Below, piece after piece: positions 33,490 to 38,299 of a DNA stretch of 38,299 nt. The translations under genes were made by a program, and so were the position numbers. This DNA is from Gammaproteobacteria bacterium. GTDB taxonomy: Bacteria > Pseudomonadota > Gammaproteobacteria > Pseudomonadales > Azotimanducaceae. The notes under the pieces were generated by a model. It saw nothing but the letters and a program-made list of their open reading frames with translations. It did no database searches and was not told the DNA's origin. Where the stretch lies: assembly GCA_012961165.1 (NCBI GenBank), contig DTZW01000080.1, positions 1 through 38,299 on the forward strand, given 5' to 3'. The number at the start of each line of letters is the position of its first letter. The stretch's first letter is position 1.

Positions 33490-34290
33490 ATGTCAGAGTA
33501 CGAAACCATTGTTATCGAAAAACGTGGCCAGGTTGACTGGCTGACCCTGAACCGCCCCGAAGCGCTGAATGCTATCACCACGCCAATGGTGACTGAACTT
33601 CGTGATTACTTCGGTGGACTGGCTGAAGACAAGGAAACACGGATTGTTGTTATGCGCGGGGCAGGGCGAGCTTTTTGTGCGGGGCTGGATATCAAGGCAT
33701 CCCAGTCTAAAACCTACGAGTTGCCATTCGGTGGTGGCATGGGCTTTCAGGGTTATCTGGCAGAGGTTTACATTCGCATGCGCCGGTGCCCGCAACCGAT
33801 TATCTCCCTGGTCCAGGGGCCAGCCTGTGGTGGCGGGTTCTCGTTTGTTCTCGCATCGGATATCAGGGTTGCGGGTGAATCCGCCAGGATGAATGCAGCG
33901 TTTATTCGAATTGGCCTGTCGGCGTGCGATATGGGGTCGAGTTACTTTCTTCCAAGGCTTGTGGGTACCTCTGTTGCCTCGGAGCTCATGCTCACTGGGC
34001 GGTTCATTAACGCTGAACGGGCACTGGCGACTAATCTGGTGTCCGAAGTCGTACCTGATGATCAATTGGAGGCGGCAGCGCAGTCGTATATCGACGAAAT
34101 GCTGACGACTTCTCCCATGGGGCTCCGGCTCACGAAGGAAGGCCTGAATATGGCGATTGACGCGGCGGGTCTTGAAGCGGCTATGGCTATCGAGAATCGT
34201 AACCAGCTGATGTGCTCAAAAACCAGTGACGCGAAAGAAGGGATGATGGCATTTATTGAGAAGCGTGAGCCGAATTACACGGGTAATTGA
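33490..34290 (+). CDS. Enoyl-CoA hydratase/isomerase family protein
   Basis: 266-residue crotonase. AFCAGLDIKAS and QGPACGGGFSFVLASDIR form the CoA and oxyanion-hole segments; FIRIGLSACDMGSSYFLPRL has an Asp at the catalytic loop, more isomerase-like than hydratase-like, and ASELMLTGRF holds the usual second Glu. The C-terminus (FIEKREPNYTGN) is typical. AAAGGAA precedes the ATG. It lies 41 bases after the BtuF-like gene and so probably belongs to the same operon. Confidence 0.92.
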   Translation: MSEYETIVIEKRGQVDWLTLNRPEALNAITTPMVTELRDYFGGLAEDKETRIVVMRGAGRAFCAGLDIKASQSKTYELPFGGGMGFQGYLAEVYIRMRRCPQPIISLVQGPACGGGFSFVLASDIRVAGESARMNAAFIRIGLSACDMGSSYFLPRLVGTSVASELMLTGRFINAERALATNLVSEVVPDDQLEAAAQSYIDEMLTTSPMGLRLTKEGLNMAIDAAGLEAAMAIENRNQLMCSKTSDAKEGMMAFIEKREPNYTGN

Positions 34291-34454
34291 GCCATTGGAG
34301 GTTCGGCTAGATCGCGAGTGTTCGATAATGGTTCAGTTATTCGGTGCTTATTACCGCCGAAGACATTGCTGCAATGACGATGAAGTTCGAACTGACCAAT
34401 TGCCAGTGGCTCTATGCTGTTGGTGTGAACTTCTCATTAGCCATATTGAAACGA

Positions 34455-35528
34455 TCAGAAAGTCAAAACAACTCGGGTCAGTTTACCCGCGCGCATTTCT
34501 GCGAAACCCTCGTTGATCTCGGAAAAATGCCTGGTCTTGTCCACGAGTGCAGAGAAGTCCAGGGTTCCGGATTCACCCAGCGTAGCAATTTTATTGAAAT
34601 CGATGTGCGGAGAGCACGAACCATAAATAGAACCGGTGAGCTTCTTTTCGCGAAGCAGCATGATGGCGGGAATGTCGAGTTTTTCGGTAAACGCAGGCAG
34701 GCCGACAACAATTGCGCGCCCGCCGTCGCGGATCATGTGGAAGGCATTCTGCATAGTGGCGATACTGCCGACACATTCAATGGCACAGTCAACGCCGCCT
34801 GCGGTCATCTGGATAATCTGCTTTGGCACATCCTCTGGTGCAAGGGTTTCAGTGGCGCCTACCTGTCTTGCGACGTTTCGCCGTTCTGCAATGGGATCAA
34901 CGGCGAAGATTCTTGAAGCGCCAGCTATTCTGGCTCCTTGAATAGCAGCAAGTCCGACACCACCGCATCCCAGGATCGCAACAGTCTCACCCCAGCGGAT
35001 ACCGGCAGTGTTTACAGCGGCGCCGAACCCTGTCGTCACGCCGCAGCCAATGAGGCAGGTGTGCTCAGGAAGAAGGCTGCTCTGGACGTGTACTGCCATC
35101 TTCTGTGGCACAACGACGTGTTCACAAAAAGCGCCCAGTCCCATAAAGCGGTCCAGGGTAACCCCGCCCAGTGACAAAGGCCCCTGGCTGCCGGTTGTCA
35201 TATTAATCCCGGCGCACAGATGAACCTGGCCCCGGATACAGGCGGGGCAGGTACCGCACGCCGGGGTCCACGAAAGAACAACGGTGTCTCCCTCCTTCAG
35301 TGTGGATACGCCGTTTCCAACAGCTTCAATGGTGCCCGCAGCCTCGTGGCCAAGAACAACCGGAAACTCGACTGTTTCTTTTCCTTCCAGGGCGCTCAAA
35401 TCACTGCGGCAAATACCGCAGGCAGATATCTTGACCCTGACTTCTCCTTCCTTTGGGTCACACAGTTCCACTTCTTCAATTACAAATGGCCTGTTGCTGT
35501 CATGAGCGATAGCGGCTTGAGTTTTCAT
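34455..35528 (-). CDS. Zinc-dependent alcohol dehydrogenase (MDR family, class III-like)
   Basis: 357 residues. Catalytic zinc ligands: Cys37, His61-Glu62 (GHEAAG) and a third near LIGCGVTTGFG. Structural zinc: Cys91, Cys94, Cys97 and Cys105 (CGTCPACIRGQVHLC). NAD-binding motif: GCGGVGLAAIQGA, followed by Asp in FAVDP, which favours NAD. Oxidation of an alcohol to aldehyde, or formaldehyde-glutathione in class III relatives, is the general reaction; the substrate is open. Second gene of a TetR operon: ATG overlaps the regulator's TGA (ATGA). Confidence 0.93.
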   Translation of the reverse strand: MKTQAAIAHDSNRPFVIEEVELCDPKEGEVRVKISACGICRSDLSALEGKETVEFPVVLGHEAAGTIEAVGNGVSTLKEGDTVVLSWTPACGTCPACIRGQVHLCAGINMTTGSQGPLSLGGVTLDRFMGLGAFCEHVVVPQKMAVHVQSSLLPEHTCLIGCGVTTGFGAAVNTAGIRWGETVAILGCGGVGLAAIQGARIAGASRIFAVDPIAERRNVARQVGATETLAPEDVPKQIIQMTAGGVDCAIECVGSIATMQNAFHMIRDGGRAIVVGLPAFTEKLDIPAIMLLREKKLTGSIYGSCSPHIDFNKIATLGESGTLDFSALVDKTRHFSEINEGFAEMRAGKLTRVVLTF

Positions 35529-36133
35529 AGAGATTCTTCTCTGGGTTTCTGGTCAATGATGCCCATAGCGACGATGCTGTCCATGGCGTCTAGTGTGGTC
35601 TTTAGCGGAAAATCAGATGAACCGTTCAACGCCTTTACAAGCAACCGAGTACCCAGTTCATATAGCAGGTAAGCCGTCACTTCCACGTCAATCTTCCTGA
35701 CGCTTTGCTCTTCAACACCTTGCTGAAGGATGTGTCTTATGGCGCCCAGGATCTGTTCTCGATAGTCGTTCATAACAGGTTCTGCATAGCGCGTCAGGGA
35801 AAAGTTCTGATCTTCTGTCAGCGCTGCAAGCAAGAGGGGGTTTTCTGAAAAGGTACTGGCCGTCAGTTCAACGAGTTGCCTGAACTTGACCGGTGCCGTT
35901 CTGCTATCGCTTACCAGCATTTCGGTTTCCTGGATGAAGTTCTCTGTTACCCGCCGTAGTAGTGCCTCATACAACTCGGGTTTACTGGAAAAGTGAAGAT
36001 ACAACGTTGCGCGCGAAAGCCCGGCCTTCTCTGCGATTTCCTCCATGGACGTTTTTTTGGGTCCAAAGCGGCGAAACTGCGCCTCTGCTGCTGACAGTAT
36101 TTTGTTTCGGGTCGCGAGCCGAATGGTTTGCAT
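35525..36133 (-). CDS. TetR/AcrR-family transcriptional regulator
   Basis: 202 residues from ATG 36133; an in-frame extension to 36256 lacks support and runs through the divergent gene's promoter. HTH: TRNKILSAAEAQFRRFG, TSMEEIAEKAGLSRATLYLH and FSSKPELYEALL. C-terminal domain covers the rest. It likely regulates its own operon with the alcohol dehydrogenase and the divergent DUF5916 gene through AGACAAA half-sites between 36167 and 36210. Confidence 0.92.
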   Translation of the reverse strand: MQTIRLATRNKILSAAEAQFRRFGPKKTSMEEIAEKAGLSRATLYLHFSSKPELYEALLRRVTENFIQETEMLVSDSRTAPVKFRQLVELTASTFSENPLLLAALTEDQNFSLTRYAEPVMNDYREQILGAIRHILQQGVEEQSVRKIDVEVTAYLLYELGTRLLVKALNGSSDFPLKTTLDAMDSIVAMGIIDQKPREESL

Positions 36134-36166
36134 GGTGTTCTCGTGGCAAGTGTATGGTCGAAATAG

Positions 36167-36210
36167 TAGACAAAGTATGTCAATTTGTCTATTTTTAGGT
36201 TTGAGACAAA
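36167..36210. promoter_or_regulatory. AGACAAA half-sites in the TetR / DUF5916 divergent promoter
   Basis: TAGACAAA (36167-36174) and TTTGTCTA (36184-36191) form an inverted repeat with 9 bases between; a third AGACAAA is at 36204-36210. Spacing of the pair puts half-site centres 17 bases apart, as for TetR-family dimers. Lies 34 bases from the TetR start and 35 bases from the DUF5916 start. Confidence 0.6.
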
Positions 36211-36225
36211 ATATAGGGAGCATCG

Positions 36226-38299
36226 ATGAGTATTCGAGCAGCGATGTTCGCGTCAATCGTTTTAATCAGCATTAAAGCCCAATCTGCTGAAGTTCTGCAT
36301 ATCGCAGCTGAAGCATTGTCGTCAACTGAAATTATCATCGATGGCATGTTAGATGAACCCGTTTGGTCCGGGTTAGAAGGCTATGACTCAATGTCCGTTG
36401 TTGCACCCGATACTCTGGAAAAAGCCAGGTATCCGACCACCACTCGTATCTTCTATACGGAAGAGGGTTTGTACATCGGTACACAGGCCCAGCAGCCTGT
36501 TGAGACTTTACTACCCAGATTGAGTTCTCGAGACGGGGAGGTTAACCGCGATGGCATCAATTTTTATCTTGATCCAACAGGAGAAGGACTCTATGGCTAC
36601 TACTTTGGTGTCAACCTCGGTGGAACGCTGAATGATGGAACGTTGTTACCGGAACGTCAGTTAAGTCGTTTGTGGGATGGTCCCTGGTATGGGGCAGCAC
36701 GACCTTCACCGAACGGTTACCAGGTTGAAATGTTTTTGCCCTGGTCGATGATGGCAATGCCTGAGCAGGACGGACCGAGGGATATGGCGTTCGCACTCAC
36801 GCGTCGTGTTGCTCACATCGATGAAACATGGGGTTGGCCCGAATTACCCGAAAGCAAACCAGATTTCGTTTCCAGCTTTCAACCGATGGTGCTGGGTAAT
36901 GTCAGGCCCGGCCGGCAGCTGGTTTTCTATCCGTTTACCGCGGTAACACGTGACAGGATTGATGGTGATACTGAATATCGAGCTGGTGCCGACCTGTTTT
37001 GGAGACCAACAACCGATTTGCAGTTCACGGCAACATTAAATCCTGATTTCGGTGCCGTTGAGTCAGACGATGTGATTGTGAATCTGACTGCTTTCGAGAC
37101 CTACTTTCCAGAGAAACGGTCTTTCTTCCTGGAGGGAAGTGAAATTTTCATCACCTCGCCGCGTTCAGTCATTCGGGGTACAGATGCCAGCAAAGGAGCG
37201 AGGAGTGTACCGAATAGTTTTTTCCTGCAACCTACAACCATGCTTAATACGAGAAGGATCGGTGGCGCTCCGCGTTCACCTGACATACCTGAAGGTTTGT
37301 CCATTGCTGATACTGAACTGAGCCAGCGGAGTGAACTGCAGGGAGCGGTTAAGGTCACTGGCCAGAAAGGAGCGTTTAGATACGGCACGTTGTGGGCGTC
37401 GGAAGAAGACGTTGTTTTTCGGGCAATGGACGCCGACATGGGCGAGGTTAAGCTGCAACAGTCAGGTAGAGACTTTGGGGTGATACGGGCCTTATATGAG
37501 GCTGATACGACTGGACGCAAGGCCGTGGGGTTCATGTCAACCCTCGTGAGATATCCTGATTCAGACGCGATTACCCATGGTGTAGACCTGCACTACCGTA
37601 CACCTGATAGCAAGGTCATCTGGGATGCCCAGTTACTTTACAGTGACGTTTCAGATGTGACAGGCAAAGGCGGTTACTTTGACGTCAATTATATTCCGAG
37701 GCAAGGTCGGTTGCATCGTTTCAGTTTTGATTACCTGGATGATCAGCTTGAAATCAACAATCTGGGGTTCATACGCAGAAACGATGTTATCACCTACCGG
37801 TACACCTACAATCGCACGAATTCAGATCACCCCAGGTATAGGCAAACATTCCAAGGCCTGACCTTATCACACGAGACGAATACGGATGACCGGGTGGTTC
37901 GCAGTTCGATCTATTACAGGAATACACTGGTGCTAGAAAACAGCAGCCAGTTTACGACGACCGCATTATACAGACCGCCGCAATGGGATGATCGAACGAC
38001 CAAGGGAAATGGAGATTACCGGACATCAGCGGGTGGTATTCTCGAGTTCGAGTACGGCACGGACACCAGCAGAAAAATCAGTGCCAGTTTTGCCTCCAGC
38101 GCCATGCTTGAACAGTTAGGTGGCGTGACTTTCTCCGCGAAGGGGGGGATTACCTACAAGCCTGTGGATAGATTGTCTTTTGATCTTGATTTCATCTACA
38201 GAAGAACAGACGACTGGTTGATTCATCTTGATAGCAATGTTCTTGGCACTTACGATGCGCGGCAGTGGCAGCCAAGTGTCGCGGCAGAATTTTTCATCA
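36226..38299 (+). CDS. DUF5916-type outer-membrane protein (3' end outside window)
   Basis: ATG 36226 follows AGGGAG by five bases; 691 codons run on to the window edge without a stop. A signal peptide (MSIRAAMFASIVLISIKAQSA) is followed by a CBM9/DOMON-like N-terminal part (about 25-215, with IDGMLDEPVW and ALTRRV) and a long beta-rich part. TLNPDFGAVESDDVIVNLTA and YFPEKRSFFLEG, then TRRIGG, are landmarks of DUF5916. The C-terminal repeated strand patterns (YYRNT, FEYGTD, DFIYRR) suggest an outer-membrane beta-barrel. Function unknown; some members lie next to amidohydrolases or polysaccharide genes. Divergent from a TetR gene. Confidence 0.9.
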   Translation, partial: MSIRAAMFASIVLISIKAQSAEVLHIAAEALSSTEIIIDGMLDEPVWSGLEGYDSMSVVAPDTLEKARYPTTTRIFYTEEGLYIGTQAQQPVETLLPRLSSRDGEVNRDGINFYLDPTGEGLYGYYFGVNLGGTLNDGTLLPERQLSRLWDGPWYGAARPSPNGYQVEMFLPWSMMAMPEQDGPRDMAFALTRRVAHIDETWGWPELPESKPDFVSSFQPMVLGNVRPGRQLVFYPFTAVTRDRIDGDTEYRAGADLFWRPTTDLQFTATLNPDFGAVESDDVIVNLTAFETYFPEKRSFFLEGSEIFITSPRSVIRGTDASKGARSVPNSFFLQPTTMLNTRRIGGAPRSPDIPEGLSIADTELSQRSELQGAVKVTGQKGAFRYGTLWASEEDVVFRAMDADMGEVKLQQSGRDFGVIRALYEADTTGRKAVGFMSTLVRYPDSDAITHGVDLHYRTPDSKVIWDAQLLYSDVSDVTGKGGYFDVNYIPRQGRLHRFSFDYLDDQLEINNLGFIRRNDVITYRYTYNRTNSDHPRYRQTFQGLTLSHETNTDDRVVRSSIYYRNTLVLENSSQFTTTALYRPPQWDDRTTKGNGDYRTSAGGILEFEYGTDTSRKISASFASSAMLEQLGGVTFSAKGGITYKPVDRLSFDLDFIYRRTDDWLIHLDSNVLGTYDARQWQPSVAAEFFI

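Noticed and set aside
34344-34916. Plus-strand frame of 190 codons
   Set aside because: Mostly antisense of the alcohol dehydrogenase. The first 37 codons lie in the gap 34291-34454 and resemble nothing I know.

Overview
The window looks like part of a gammaproteobacterial chromosome, probably from a free-living, lipid-using heterotroph. The ketol-acid reductoisomerase is the long class II type and reads much like the Escherichia coli protein. A ModF-like double ABC ATPase, a BisC-like molybdoenzyme and an LpxR-like outer-membrane enzyme point the same way. The order cannot be fixed from sequence alone. I saw no rRNA, tRNA, CRISPR array or insertion sequence.

Bases 1-9568 are a tightly coupled signalling operon on the + strand. 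It holds the 3' end of a protein made of GFLWQYS repeats, then two large propeller sensor kinases flanking a REC-PAS-GGDEF-EAL response regulator. The regulator has a degenerate GGDEF motif and an intact EAL domain, so a c-di-GMP phosphodiesterase is the likely output. The second kinase has Asp where the first has the presumed phosphoacceptor His. The first kinase has no convincing start: one missing T in a short T run would restore an ATG start that overlaps the upstream stop, as at the other operon junctions.

Bases 9565-16592 hold a tiny minus-strand ORF, an enoyl-CoA hydratase/isomerase homologue, a convergent terminator, a minus-strand acyl-CoA dehydrogenase pair that probably forms a heteromer, an AT-rich control region, a TauD/TfdA-type dioxygenase, a Tas-like aldo/keto reductase and an LpxR-like lipid A deacylase.

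Bases 16723-23938 hold ilvC, modF and an SDR dehydrogenase on the + strand. On the minus strand a concentrative nucleoside transporter overlaps a BisC/DMSO-reductase-type molybdoenzyme. A decayed enoyl-CoA hydratase fragment (24007-24297) and an AT-rich leader follow.

Bases 24640-34290 are rich in acyl-CoA metabolism: an enoyl-CoA hydratase, an MFS transporter, and a + strand run of a FadE5-type acyl-CoA dehydrogenase, a TetR regulator, a fused isobutyryl-CoA mutase (IcmF), a DUF5522 protein of 54 residues, a BtuF-like receptor without signal peptide and another crotonase. A promoter and a 9-bp inverted repeat sit before the acyl-CoA dehydrogenase. Taken together this suggests a regulated, B12-dependent pathway for branched or short acyl-CoAs, but no thiolase, acyl-CoA ligase or 3-hydroxyacyl-CoA dehydrogenase is evident apart from the unassigned SDR.

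Bases 34455-38299 hold a TetR regulator and a zinc alcohol dehydrogenase (minus strand), divergent from a large DUF5916 outer-membrane-type protein cut off by the window end. AGACAAA half-sites lie in the shared promoter region.
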